Positions 18,253-26,041 of a DNA stretch of 64,000 bases are shown piece after piece (within the stretch, counting starts at the first letter, position 1; each line of letters begins with the position of its first letter). Location of the stretch: the NCBI RefSeq assembly GCF_014652315.1, contig NZ_BMYO01000002.1, positions 372,001 to 436,000 on the forward strand, given 5' to 3'. The stretch comes from Jeongeupia chitinilytica. Its GTDB lineage: Bacteria > Pseudomonadota > Gammaproteobacteria > Burkholderiales > Chitinibacteraceae. The position numbers were made by a program, and so were the translations under genes. The notes below the pieces were generated by a model that made no database searches, was not told where the DNA came from, and was given only the letters and a program-made list of their open reading frames with translations.

Positions 18253-18288
18253 AAACAAAAACGCCACCTTCGGGTGGCGTTTTTGTTT
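18253..18288 (+). terminator. Intrinsic terminator of the sdh-suc operon
   Basis: CGCCACC-TTCG-GGTGGCG is flanked by AAACAAAAA and TTTTTGTTT, making an extended stem with a stable tetraloop and U-tract. It is symmetric, so it may also stop transcripts of the facing M48 gene. Confidence 0.9.
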
Positions 18289-18325
18289 GCGATGCCGACC
18301 AGCAGACCATCTGTCGCGGGGCGGC

Positions 18326-19075
18326 TTACTTGCCGCTGTTGATCCGGTCCTGGATGTGCTTGGCACGATCTGCCGATGCAGGGTGCGAGCTCATGATACT
18401 GCTGTTGCCACCGTCGAGCTTGGCCAGCTTCTGGAAGCTGGTCACCAGAGCCTGAGGGTTGTAGCCCTTGCTCTTCAGCAGGTCGAACGAATAATCGTCG
18501 GCCGCACTTTCCTGGCTTTGCGAGAACTGGGCGTTGATCAGTTGTTCGCCCAGATCGGCCAGTTGCGATTTGCTCAGTGCGGTGACCGTTGCATTCCCGG
18601 CAGCGCCGACCGCACCACGCGCCGCGGCGACGCTGTAGGCGACCTGTGCAGCCTTCTTGGTATGGCCCAGTGCGACGTGGCCGATCTCGTGGCCGAGCAC
18701 GGCACGGACTTCGTCGTCGGTCATCAGGTCCATCAGCCCGCTGTAGACACGCACGCAGCCGTTGGCCATCGCCCAGGCGTTCACGTCCTTGGTCTGGTAG
18801 ACCTTGAAGTTCAGCGGCGCACCGTTGACGCTGGTCGGCAGGCCCTTCATCACGTTGTTCAGGCGCTTTGCATAGCTGCTGCTCGCCGGCGCGATTTTGG
18901 ACTGGGCGTCCTGTTGCTGGCACGACTGGACCGACAGTTTCTGGACATCGGCATCGGTCAGCATTGCAGCCTGTGCGGCGGTCGCGCCCGACTGCAGCAG
19001 GGCGTTGGCATCCATCTGGGCGCAGCCGGAAAAGGCCAGCATGCTGGCGGTGATCGCGACGAAACGGAGTTTCAT
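18326..19075 (-). CDS. M48-family metalloprotease lipoprotein
   Basis: This 249-residue envelope protease is likely anchored in the outer membrane. A lipobox (LAFSGC, Cys at about 18) ends the signal peptide. The zinc site is HEIGH in VLGHEIGHVALGH, with the third ligand Glu in SQESAADDYSF. The C-terminal SSHPASADRAKHIQ is typical of the LoiP/YcaL/BepA-like group. It has no TPR domain, so it is closer to LoiP or YcaL than to BepA. The ATG at 19075 gives a classic signal peptide. The longer in-frame extension upstream has no homology and overlaps the next gene's region. The substrate is unknown. Confidence 0.88.
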   Translation of the reverse strand: MKLRFVAITASMLAFSGCAQMDANALLQSGATAAQAAMLTDADVQKLSVQSCQQQDAQSKIAPASSSYAKRLNNVMKGLPTSVNGAPLNFKVYQTKDVNAWAMANGCVRVYSGLMDLMTDDEVRAVLGHEIGHVALGHTKKAAQVAYSVAAARGAVGAAGNATVTALSKSQLADLGEQLINAQFSQSQESAADDYSFDLLKSKGYNPQALVTSFQKLAKLDGGNSSIMSSHPASADRAKHIQDRINSGK

Positions 19076-19158
19076 TTCGGGTGTCCGTGATTTGGTTGTT
19101 TTGATTTGAAAGAATTTATATGAATTTATGACAGAAAACCATCGGGGATTTCCAGGTG

Positions 19159-19674
19159 TTACTGGCCTGTCTGACAGCAGGTCGGTCCTTGTTGGCCGAG
19201 AAAGGGGCGCAGCTGCATCCATGCGTCGATCTTGGCTTGCAGTGGCATCGTGTGTGCCGGGCTGGTCGACGGCAGCGCGATGCAGTGCAGCCCCTCCGGC
19301 AACTGCCGGTGGCCGAGCCGGTAGGCCGTCTGGCCGTTGAAGGCGACTGCATTCAGATGCGGCAGATTGTCGATCAGCACCGTCAGCGGGTTGGTTTCGA
19401 CTTCCCGCAGCGCCTGATCGAGACTGCCTTGCCGTCTGGCACTGCCGACGACATCCCACAAACCGATGCCTCGGGTGAGCAGTGCGACGAGGCGGTCGTC
19501 ATAGGGGAGTGTGTCGATCGCGCGACCGGTCAGCGCCGACATGATCGGCCAGAATGCGTTGCGAGGGTGGGCGTAGTAGGCCTTAGCCGCCAGCGAGGCA
19601 TCGCCGGGCAGGCTGCCGAGAATCAGCAGGCGGGTGTCTGGCGAGGTGACCGGTGCAAGGCTGGTTTTCAGCAT
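19159..19674 (-). CDS. DNA-deoxyinosine glycosylase (UDG superfamily family 6, Mug-like)
   Basis: At about 171 residues this matches small UDG-superfamily enzymes that remove deaminated bases. RLLILGSLPGDASL carries motif 1, followed by YYAHPRNAFWPIM. NAVAFNGQTAYRL and LPSTSPAHTM form the C-terminal DNA-binding motif. This pattern is that of hypoxanthine-DNA glycosylases rather than of classic Ung. I took the ATG at 19674. A TTG seven codons upstream is possible. Neither has a strong SD. Confidence 0.85.
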   Translation of the reverse strand: MLKTSLAPVTSPDTRLLILGSLPGDASLAAKAYYAHPRNAFWPIMSALTGRAIDTLPYDDRLVALLTRGIGLWDVVGSARRQGSLDQALREVETNPLTVLIDNLPHLNAVAFNGQTAYRLGHRQLPEGLHCIALPSTSPAHTMPLQAKIDAWMQLRPFLGQQGPTCCQTGQ

Positions 19675-19782
19675 GACGGTGTGAATACTTGGCAATGGCT
19701 ACGGTGAATTTTATGTAGTTAATTTTGTGCATGATGAGCAAAATATCCGTAACAAAATTACGAATTCATCAGGAGCAACATC

Positions 19783-19860
19783 ATGCGCAAACTGCTGCGG
19801 AAGATCGAACGCAAGGCCCAGGCAATGCTCGAACAACGGTACAGCCATCTGTTCCGCTAA
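19783..19860 (+). CDS. Putative 25-residue basic small protein
   Basis: I do not recognise this ORF. It encodes a Lys/Arg-rich, probably helical peptide that begins MRKLLRKIERKAQAML and ends EQRYSHLFR. Evidence that it is real: an AGGAG SD seven bases before the ATG, an AT-rich upstream segment (19700-19780) suited to a promoter, and a strong terminator 18 bp after the stop. Hydrophobic residues recur at i, i+3/i+4, as in an amphipathic helix. It could bind membrane, RNA or protein. It could instead be a short ORF within an sRNA. Confidence 0.5.
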   Translation: MRKLLRKIERKAQAMLEQRYSHLFR

Positions 19861-19878
19861 GCCAGCCGCCGCCCCCGA

Positions 19879-19905
19879 AAAGCCACCGACGCCGGTGGCT
19901 TTTTT
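19879..19905. terminator. Intrinsic terminator after the 25-codon ORF
   Basis: AAAGCCACCG and CGGTGGCTTT flank a four-base loop and run into TTTTTT. The left A-run makes it bidirectional, so it can also end the LysR transcript from the minus strand, whose stop is at 19909. Confidence 0.88.
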
Positions 19906-19908
19906 GCG

Positions 19909-20805
19909 TTACGCCATGTCCAATCCGCCGTCTCGCACCAGTTTTTGTGCCAGTGCGATGAAGGCGGTTGTCGCCGGCGAGCATAGCCGGCTATCCGGTA
20001 CCGCCAGTCCGACGTGACGCCGGACCGGCGGATCGAGAGGGCTGGCGACCCAGCGCCCGTCCCGGTGAGGCGGCTTGGGGAGGGCCAGTTCGGCAACGAC
20101 GGTGATGCCGTCACCGCGGGCCACGATATCCAGCGTGCTGATCAGTTGGGTGCTGCGATAACGTACTTTCGGTGCCAGCCTTGCCGTTGCGAACAGCTGG
20201 TCCACAAGCTCGGCCGAGCCGGCTTCGGTCAGTACGAAAGGGTCGTCGCACAATGCCGACAGCGGCAGCGTCGTCCGCGCCGCCAGCGAGTGGCTTGCAG
20301 GGACAACGGCGACCAGCTGGTCCTCGATCAGCGCAACGGTATCGAAGCGCTCGTTCGGCAGTACGACGAAACCGATGTCGATCCTCCGTTCGTCCAGCCA
20401 CTGCAGCACCTGGCGGTCCGGTCCTTCATCGATATGAATTTCGATGCCGGGAAAGCCGTGCCTGAACCGGGCCAGCAACTGCGGTAGCAGCCGCGTCGAT
20501 GCCGTCGGGCCGAACGAACCGATGCGCAGGCTGCCGCACTTCAGGCCCCGTGCATCGGCCGCTTCCTGGCGCATGGTTTCGGCCAGTCCGAGTACGGTCC
20601 GGGCCCGTTGCAGCAACGTCGCGCCGATAACGGTCGGTTCGACTTCGGACCGGAACCGTTGCACCAGCTCGACACCCAGTTCCTGCTCGAGTCCCTGCAT
20701 TGCATGCGATACCGCTGACTGGCTGATGCCAAGCCGCATTGCTGCCGCGGTAAAGCTGCGCAGTTCGACGACCGTCGAGAAAACGTTCAGCTGGGTCAGG
20801 GTCAC
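19909..20805 (-). CDS. LysR-family transcriptional regulator
   Basis: This 298-residue regulator has the standard N-terminal winged helix (LTQLNVFSTVVELRSFTAAA, ISQSAVSHAMQGLEQELGVE) and a two-lobe periplasmic-binding-like effector domain (LRIGSFGPTASTRLLPQLLA onward). The start is GTG at 20805, since a stop precedes it in frame. It diverges from an EamA exporter at 20913 across a region rich in TGAG/CTCA elements, the usual arrangement for a LysR protein controlling an adjacent transporter. The effector is unknown. Confidence 0.9.
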   Translation of the reverse strand: MTLTQLNVFSTVVELRSFTAAAMRLGISQSAVSHAMQGLEQELGVELVQRFRSEVEPTVIGATLLQRARTVLGLAETMRQEAADARGLKCGSLRIGSFGPTASTRLLPQLLARFRHGFPGIEIHIDEGPDRQVLQWLDERRIDIGFVVLPNERFDTVALIEDQLVAVVPASHSLAARTTLPLSALCDDPFVLTEAGSAELVDQLFATARLAPKVRYRSTQLISTLDIVARGDGITVVAELALPKPPHRDGRWVASPLDPPVRRHVGLAVPDSRLCSPATTAFIALAQKLVRDGGLDMA

Positions 20806-20841
20806 GGCGTTTCAATGGCATGAGTAGTTGCTCATTTTACT

Positions 20842-20853
20842 ATGAGTACTCAT
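20842..20853. promoter_or_regulatory. 12-bp palindrome ATGAGTACTCAT in the LysR/EamA intergenic region
   Basis: This perfect palindrome lies between the divergent lysR and eamA genes. A second TGAG-N6-CTCA element lies just left of it (20821-20834). LysR proteins bind interrupted dyads at such positions, so this is a plausible binding site, inferred from position and symmetry only. Confidence 0.45.
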
Positions 20854-20912
20854 GAGTCTGATGATTGACCATCAAAATCTTGGACCGGGCCCGCACCGGG
20901 GATCGACAGGTC

Positions 20913-21827
20913 ATGCGCCTTTCCGATGATCAATGCGTCTACCTGAAACTGTCCGCCGTCTCGGCCATTTGGGGCGGGACCTTCGTCGCCGGGCGTGTGC
21001 TCGCCGGCGAGCTGTCGCCGCTGCTGTCGGCCAGCCTCCGGTTCCTGCTGGCCGGTACGGTATTGCTGGTGTCCCTGCTGTTCCGCCGGGTGCAGCTGCC
21101 AAGACCAGGTTTCATACAGTGGTGCCAGCTCGCACTGCTGGGGCTGGTCGGGGTGTTCGCGTACAACGTCTGCTTCTTTTACGGGCTTCGTTACATCGAC
21201 GCGTCGCGCGCGGCGCTGATCGTGGCGCTGAATCCGGCGGCGATCGCGCTGCTGGCCGCCGTGTTTCAGGGCGAACGGCCCTCGGCATCGCGAGTTGCCG
21301 GCATCCTGCTTTGTGTGTCCGGTGCGGCGGTAGTCATTCTTGGTGTCGACGGCGTACCGTCGTCCACCGGGTCCTGGCTTGGTGACGGGCTGATTCTCGG
21401 TTGCGTGCTGGCCTGGGCGATCTTCAGTGTCGCTTCGCGCGGACTGGCGCGCGACATCGGCCCACTGCCGACCGTGAGTTATGCAGTCATCCTCGGTGCG
21501 GTCATGCTGTCGGTCGCGGGGTGGCTGTCGGGGGAGGCGGGAACTGCGGCGCTGTCCGCCATTTCGACCGCGCAGTGGGCCTGCCTCGCGTATCTGGGGG
21601 TGGTCGGGTCGGCGCTTGCCTACGTCTGGTACTACGAAGGGATTGCCCGTATCGGTGCGGCGCGCTCGGGTGCTTTCATTGCATTGAACCCGGTCACCGC
21701 CGTTCTGCTCGGGATGCTGCTGCTGGGCGAACGTCCGACCTGGTCGCTCGTCATCGGCGGGGCGCTGGCGGTATCGGGTATCGTGCTGAGCAATACGCCA
21801 CGTCCCGACGCCGAACAGCGCCGCTGA
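20913..21827 (+). CDS. EamA/DMT-family transporter
   Basis: This 304-residue inner-membrane protein has ten predicted helices in two EamA repeats. The first begins VSAIWGGTFVAGRVLAG, and the second covers about residues 155-295. LNPVTAVLLGMLLLGERPTW is the typical second-repeat C-terminal motif. The superfamily exports metabolites, amino acids or drugs, and the substrate cannot be told. I chose the ATG at 20913. A TTG at 20865 would add 16 residues with no homology. Confidence 0.85.
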   Translation: MRLSDDQCVYLKLSAVSAIWGGTFVAGRVLAGELSPLLSASLRFLLAGTVLLVSLLFRRVQLPRPGFIQWCQLALLGLVGVFAYNVCFFYGLRYIDASRAALIVALNPAAIALLAAVFQGERPSASRVAGILLCVSGAAVVILGVDGVPSSTGSWLGDGLILGCVLAWAIFSVASRGLARDIGPLPTVSYAVILGAVMLSVAGWLSGEAGTAALSAISTAQWACLAYLGVVGSALAYVWYYEGIARIGAARSGAFIALNPVTAVLLGMLLLGERPTWSLVIGGALAVSGIVLSNTPRPDAEQRR

Positions 21828-21828
21828 A

Positions 21829-23625
21829 TCAGGCGCGGATCAGTTCGCTGGCATCGAAGCCGAGCCGCAGCCCACCCCAGTGACGGCCGCCGACATGGAT
21901 CGGCAGATCGAGCTCGGTCATGATCTCGCCGGTATCGCGCACATAGGTCTGCAGCAGGAAGCGCTGCGTGTTGCGCGCTGCGCGCAGGCCGGCCGGGTCG
22001 TTGAAGATCCGCTTGTCGCGGCTGTTGAGCAGGTCGACGGCCGGATCGCCGGTTGCCGGTTTCGAGTACCAGCTGTTGTGGGTGGCACCGTAGCCGTTGG
22101 TGTCGGTGGCCAGCGAGAACTTGCCACCGTTGGTTTCGCGCACCAGCGCGTCGTAAAGCGGCTGGATTTCCTTTTCGAACAGGCCGTCGTAGCTGGTCCG
22201 GAATTTCGGCGGGTTGGTGCCGGCGATCGGCTGGTAGCGCTGGTCGAACACGTCGACCCCCCGCTGGCCGAATTCGGCGAGCTTGTCGGCGATCCGGTCG
22301 CGGAACTGGCCCGCGCGCTGGATGGCCGCATCGAGTTCGCCCTGGCCGACGATAAAGCGGCCGATCATTTCCTGAACCTTCTCGGTCGCGCTCGACAGGT
22401 CCTGCGATGACTGCGCAGAGCGTGTCATCCGCTCGTTTACCGCCAGCGAGAGCTGGTGGATCTCGGAGACGTTGGCGTTGACGGTGTTGTTCGCCTCGGT
22501 GAATTCCTTCAGCGTCGTTGCAATGCCGCTCAGCGCATCGCTGGTCGATTCGAAATCGCTCATCATCTTGGCGAACTGTCCCGATGCCTTGGCGACGACT
22601 TCGTGGGTCAGCTTCGCGTCGTGGGTGATCTGCACGGTTTCGGTCTGCGTTTCGGCGACCTGGCCGAGCATGCTGTCGATGTCGTGGGAGATGTTGTCGG
22701 TGGCCACATGCACCTTCTCGGCCAGTTTGCGCACCTCGTCGGCGACGACGGCAAAGCCGCGGCCCGCTTCACCGGCGCGGGCAGCCTCGATGGCGGCGTT
22801 CAGCGCCAGCAGATTGGTCTGGCCGGAGATTTCCTTGATCAGGTCGACAATGGTCTTGATGCTGGCCGAGCGCTGGTTGAGGCCGTCGACGGTGGTGTTG
22901 AAGTTCTCGATCTTGGCAGTGATCGCATTGATGCGCTCGGTGACATCCTGCAGTTCGGCGTACGACGCATGCGCCAATTCGAGATTCTGGCTGGTGGTTT
23001 CCGAGATGGCCTGCGTGCGCTGGGAAACGTGGTTGATGCCGCTGGTCGTGGCATTGCTCGCTTCGACCACGCCTTGTGCCAGCTGATCCTGCTGTTTGGT
23101 CGAAGTGGCCGAATCCTTGATGTTCTTCATCGACTTGGCCGCCTCGAGCGCGATGCCGACGGTCATCGACTGGACGCTGGCGATCGTATCGCGTTGCCGC
23201 GCAAGGAAGCGGTTACAGGTGCCGGCCAGTGCGCCGATTTCGTCACTGGTGATGACCGGAATATCGACCGACAGATCGCCTTCACCACTGGAAACCTCGG
23301 TGAATACCGCCGTGATGCGCGCGATCGGCCGGGTGATCCAGTAGTTGAAATAGACGTACTGGATCGTGACCAGCGCCAGCATCAGCACCAGCAGCACCCA
23401 GCAGACGATGCGTACCGTCGCGAAGGGGGCAATCAGTGCGGTACTCGCGGCTGCATCGAGCCGCAAGCCGGTCGCGACGTCGGCCAGCCTGCCTTCCGCC
23501 ACGTAGACGGCCAGCAGTGTTGCCATCGGCACCAGTGCAAACAGGTAAAGGAAGGCGAACTTGCGTCCCAGTGTCGGCAGGACATGGCGCTCCAGCGCCG
23601 CATGGAATCCGGTAGAAGCGCTCAT
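21829..23625 (-). CDS. Methyl-accepting chemotaxis protein with C-terminal sensor domain
   Basis: This 598-residue chemoreceptor has two N-terminal membrane helices (about residues 20-40 and 70-95) joined by only about 30 residues, leaving almost no periplasmic domain. A HAMP domain (YWITRPIARITAVF) follows, then the coiled-coil signalling domain with the conserved tip EISGQTNLLALNAAIEAARAGEAGRGFAVV. Another roughly 120 residues follow the signalling domain (FSLATDTNGYGATHNSWYS; RDKRIFNDPAG; HVGGRHWGGLRLGFD) and look like a Cache/PAS-like sensor in the cytoplasm. The ATG at 23625 is preferred because GGGGAG lies just upstream. An ATG 15 codons earlier has no SD. Confidence 0.92.
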   Translation of the reverse strand: MSASTGFHAALERHVLPTLGRKFAFLYLFALVPMATLLAVYVAEGRLADVATGLRLDAAASTALIAPFATVRIVCWVLLVLMLALVTIQYVYFNYWITRPIARITAVFTEVSSGEGDLSVDIPVITSDEIGALAGTCNRFLARQRDTIASVQSMTVGIALEAAKSMKNIKDSATSTKQQDQLAQGVVEASNATTSGINHVSQRTQAISETTSQNLELAHASYAELQDVTERINAITAKIENFNTTVDGLNQRSASIKTIVDLIKEISGQTNLLALNAAIEAARAGEAGRGFAVVADEVRKLAEKVHVATDNISHDIDSMLGQVAETQTETVQITHDAKLTHEVVAKASGQFAKMMSDFESTSDALSGIATTLKEFTEANNTVNANVSEIHQLSLAVNERMTRSAQSSQDLSSATEKVQEMIGRFIVGQGELDAAIQRAGQFRDRIADKLAEFGQRGVDVFDQRYQPIAGTNPPKFRTSYDGLFEKEIQPLYDALVRETNGGKFSLATDTNGYGATHNSWYSKPATGDPAVDLLNSRDKRIFNDPAGLRAARNTQRFLLQTYVRDTGEIMTELDLPIHVGGRHWGGLRLGFDASELIRA

Positions 23626-23690
23626 CTTCTCGATCTCCCCGAGCAGCACGCCTGTGGCGTGCGCAAGCATGTGACTGTTTTCTTATATTT

Positions 23691-23717
23691 ATTTCGGCCC
23701 GGTTCCCTGGAACTTGA
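23691..23717 (-). promoter_or_regulatory. Candidate sigma28 (FliA) promoter of the chemoreceptor gene
   Basis: On the minus strand TCAAGTTC, an 11-base spacer, then GCCGAAAT matches the sigma28 consensus TAAAGTTT-N11-GCCGATAA at six of eight positions in each half with exact spacing. It lies about 65 bp before the start. Chemoreceptor genes are usual FliA targets. The intervening leader contains a 7-bp hairpin (GCACGCC/GGCGTGC, 23646-23662). Confidence 0.6.
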
Positions 23718-23730
23718 GCCGGCCCCTGTT

Positions 23731-24144
23731 TCAGGCAGACAGCGCGGCTTGCAGATGGTCGAGTGTCAGATGCCAGCGCTGCAGCATGTGGCGGAACACG
23801 GCAAGTTCGACGGCGCTGAAGTCGTCGTCGGCTTTGGCGATGTCGAGGGCGATTGCGGCGACGAGGGCGCGCTTTTTCGGATCATCGACGGTATCGAGCA
23901 GGTCGTCGATGCGTTCGCGATCGATCAGTTTGATCGTGCCGGCTTCATCGGCTTCGTCCGACAGGTCATTGCAGTAGTCATGGACGACTTCGATGAAACG
24001 CTTGCGGCTGATGCCGATCACTTCGTAGATGCGCAGGTGCTCGAGCTGATCGAGTTCTTCGGGGTCGAAGTTGCCGTCGCACATCATCTGCAGGACCAGC
24101 AGCCGTGCCATCGCCTCGGGGCTATTGTTCGCGTATTTTTTCAT
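23731..24144 (-). CDS. TerB-like helical protein
   Basis: This 137-residue soluble, acidic, all-helical protein has two repeats of the TerB (tellurite-resistance) pattern: MARLLVLQMMCDGNFDPEELDQLEHL and later ALVAAIALDIAKADDDFSAVELAVF. The spaced acidic residues resemble a metal-binding TerB core. It overlaps the 3' end of the thioesterase gene by 23 bp, so the two are probably co-expressed. No other ter genes are nearby, so a role in tellurite resistance is not implied. Confidence 0.75.
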   Translation of the reverse strand: MKKYANNSPEAMARLLVLQMMCDGNFDPEELDQLEHLRIYEVIGISRKRFIEVVHDYCNDLSDEADEAGTIKLIDRERIDDLLDTVDDPKKRALVAAIALDIAKADDDFSAVELAVFRHMLQRWHLTLDHLQAALSA

Positions 24145-24577
24145 TTTTCATCCTTTGTAAGTCCAGTGCCGCGAGGAAGGTCTCGGGTACGGGCGCTGTT
24201 TTGCGCAGGCGGTAGTCGAAAAATGCCAGATTGGTCTTGGCTTGGGCAACCAGTCTGTCATTGGTGCGTACTTCGTAATACAGATCGAAGTTGGTGCGTT
24301 CGAAGTCCGCCGCTGTAAGTTTGATGCTGAGCAGGTCGCCGAGAAACGCTTCGCTGCGGAACGCGATCAGCGCATCGCTCTGGATCAGGCCGGGGCGTTC
24401 ATCGTTGCCGAGCTCGTCAAAACCCAGTGCCAGCAGGAACTGCAGACGGGCTTCGTGCAGCAGACCGAGCAGCGCCTGATTGCCGAGATGGGCGCCGTAG
24501 TTCAGGTCGGTGACGCGGACTGCCAGCGTGCATTCGAAATCGCTGTGCTGCGGCAGGGAGAGCTTCAGGCGGGGCAT
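24122..24577 (-). CDS. Acyl-CoA thioesterase (hotdog fold, 4HBT/YbgC-like)
   Basis: This 151-residue hotdog-fold protein is of the 4-hydroxybenzoyl-CoA thioesterase type. VRVTDLNYGAHLGNQALLGLLHEAR holds the conserved D-x-N-Y-G-H-x-N/G segment and the helix after it. FDLYYEVRTNDRLVAQAKTNLAFFDY is the central strand pair. Substrates of this group are acyl-CoAs and cannot be specified. The ATG at 24577 begins MPRLKLSLP. It is the first of two overlapping genes with the TerB-like protein. Confidence 0.8.
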   Translation of the reverse strand: MPRLKLSLPQHSDFECTLAVRVTDLNYGAHLGNQALLGLLHEARLQFLLALGFDELGNDERPGLIQSDALIAFRSEAFLGDLLSIKLTAADFERTNFDLYYEVRTNDRLVAQAKTNLAFFDYRLRKTAPVPETFLAALDLQRMKNEKIREQ

Positions 24578-24688
24578 TGGCCGGCATGCTCCGGATGATT
24601 GGCGTTCCAGTGTATGCGCGCCCCACAGGGGCCGCAATGGGGGGCATTCTGCTAAACTTGCAGTAAGCTCACTCGACGGGGAACGACC

Positions 24689-25138
24689 ATGTACGAACGC
24701 ATTCTGGTGCCGGTGGACGATAGCGAAACCAGTGCCGCGGCGCTGCGCGAGGCCGTGAAAGTGGCGTGCAATCAGCGCGCTACGGTAAAGATCGTGCATG
24801 TGATCGACCTGGCCCAATTCGCATGGAGCGCCAACGAGTTCCTCGACGTGCCGCAACTGCAGGAGGCACTGCGTCGTGCCGGGCAGCGTGTGCTGGATCA
24901 GCAGGCCGAAGTGCTCAAGGCGGCCGGCGTCGAGGTTGAAATCGAACTGCTCGAAGCCTGGGGCGGCAATCTGGCGCGCGCGATCGTCGACGAAGCCGAC
25001 AAATGGCAGGCCCAGCTGATCGTCATGGGTACGCATGGCTACGGCGGGCTGACGCACATGCTGCTCGGCAGCGTGGCCGAAGGTGTGATTCATGTCACGC
25101 CGGTGCCGGTGCTGTTGGTGAGAGCACGGCCGGAATGA
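24689..25138 (+). CDS. Universal stress protein (UspA family)
   Basis: This 149-residue single Usp domain begins MYERILVPVDDSETSAAAL. It carries the ATP-binding signature GTHGYGGLTHMLLGSVAEGVIHVTPVPVLLV near the C-terminus (G-x2-G-x9-G-S pattern), so it is probably an ATP-binding UspFG-type member. The family helps survival under starvation and other stresses. It overlaps the next gene by four bases (ATGA), indicating co-translation with the radical-SAM protein. Confidence 0.92.
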   Translation: MYERILVPVDDSETSAAALREAVKVACNQRATVKIVHVIDLAQFAWSANEFLDVPQLQEALRRAGQRVLDQQAEVLKAAGVEVEIELLEAWGGNLARAIVDEADKWQAQLIVMGTHGYGGLTHMLLGSVAEGVIHVTPVPVLLVRARPE

Positions 25139-25995
25139 ACAAGCCGGACGGCCGGCTGCGCGTCGACGACCACGCGCGTGATGCGGCTGGCCTGACCTAC
25201 GTCTATCCGGTGGTGTCGCGCCGCGCGGGCGGCGTCTCGGTCGGCATCAACCTCAATCCGAACAATGCCTGCAACTGGCGCTGCGTCTATTGCCAGGTGC
25301 CGGAGTTGCACCGCGGCGGGCCACCGCCGATCGATCTGGTGCAGTTGGAGGCCGAACTGGATGGCCTGCTCGCCGATATCGTTCGTGGCGACTTCATGCG
25401 TGAGCGGGTACCGGAGGGGGCACGCCGCCTGAATGACGTGGCGTTTTCCGGCAACGGCGAGTCGACGATGAGTGCCGAGTTTCCGGTCGCCGTCGAGCTT
25501 GTCGGACGGGTGCTCGAGCGTTTCGGCCTGGTCGGGCGGGTCAAGCTGGTACTGATCACCAACGGCAGCCAGTTGTACAAGCCCGCGGTTCAGGCTGCCG
25601 TTTCGGCAATGGCAGCGCTGGGCGGCGAGGTCTGGTTCAAGCTGGATCGCGCGCCGCAGGACGGGTTCAGTGCGGTCAATCAGGTACAGCTCAAGGCATC
25701 GTCGGTGCGCCAGCATCTGGCGGCGGCTGTGGCGCGCTGTCCGACGTGGTTGCAGACGTGCATGTTTGCGGTCGACGGCGCATTGCCGGACGAAGGTGCG
25801 CTGCAGGCGTACCTCGACTATCTGTCTGCACTGTTGCGGGACGGGATTACACCGCACGGAGTGTTGCTGTACGGCCTGGCGCGACCGTCGATGCAGGCGG
25901 AGGCCCCCCGCCTGTCGGCAGCGCCGGTTGAGTGGATGCAGGCGCTGGCGGCACGGATCGAGGCGATCGGCTTGCCGGTGAAACTGAGCCCCTGA
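25135..25995 (+). CDS. Radical SAM protein (COG0731-like)
   Basis: This 286-residue protein has the radical-SAM cluster motif C-x3-C-x2-C in NACNWRCVYCQVPELH. VAFSGNGESTMSAEFPVAV matches the SAM-binding GGE-like segment, and KLVLITNGSQLYKPAV the following strand. The layout resembles the wyosine-like group (COG0731) more than MoaA or NifB. No C-terminal SPASM cysteines are visible. The reaction is unknown. The ATG overlaps the UspA stop by four bases. A hairpin AGCCCC/GGGGCT (about 26003-26020) may end the pair. Confidence 0.82.
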   Translation: MNKPDGRLRVDDHARDAAGLTYVYPVVSRRAGGVSVGINLNPNNACNWRCVYCQVPELHRGGPPPIDLVQLEAELDGLLADIVRGDFMRERVPEGARRLNDVAFSGNGESTMSAEFPVAVELVGRVLERFGLVGRVKLVLITNGSQLYKPAVQAAVSAMAALGGEVWFKLDRAPQDGFSAVNQVQLKASSVRQHLAAAVARCPTWLQTCMFAVDGALPDEGALQAYLDYLSALLRDGITPHGVLLYGLARPSMQAEAPRLSAAPVEWMQALAARIEAIGLPVKLSP

Positions 25996-26041
25996 CGTGA
26001 CAAAGCCCCGCGAGCGGGGCTGTTGTCGAGGCGGCAGCGGC

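Noticed and set aside
19076..19459. N-terminal extension of the M48 protease frame by about 128 residues
   Set aside because: The extension is Arg/Gln-rich, lacks homology and would hide the signal peptide and lipobox. The ATG at 19075 gives a normal lipoprotein.
23626..23670. Earlier ATG for the chemoreceptor
   Set aside because: It has no SD, whereas the ATG at 23625 has GGGGAG. The extra codons fall in a leader hairpin.
24578..25093. Long upstream extension of the thioesterase frame
   Set aside because: It runs antisense through the UspA gene and has no homology. The hotdog domain begins at the ATG at 24577.
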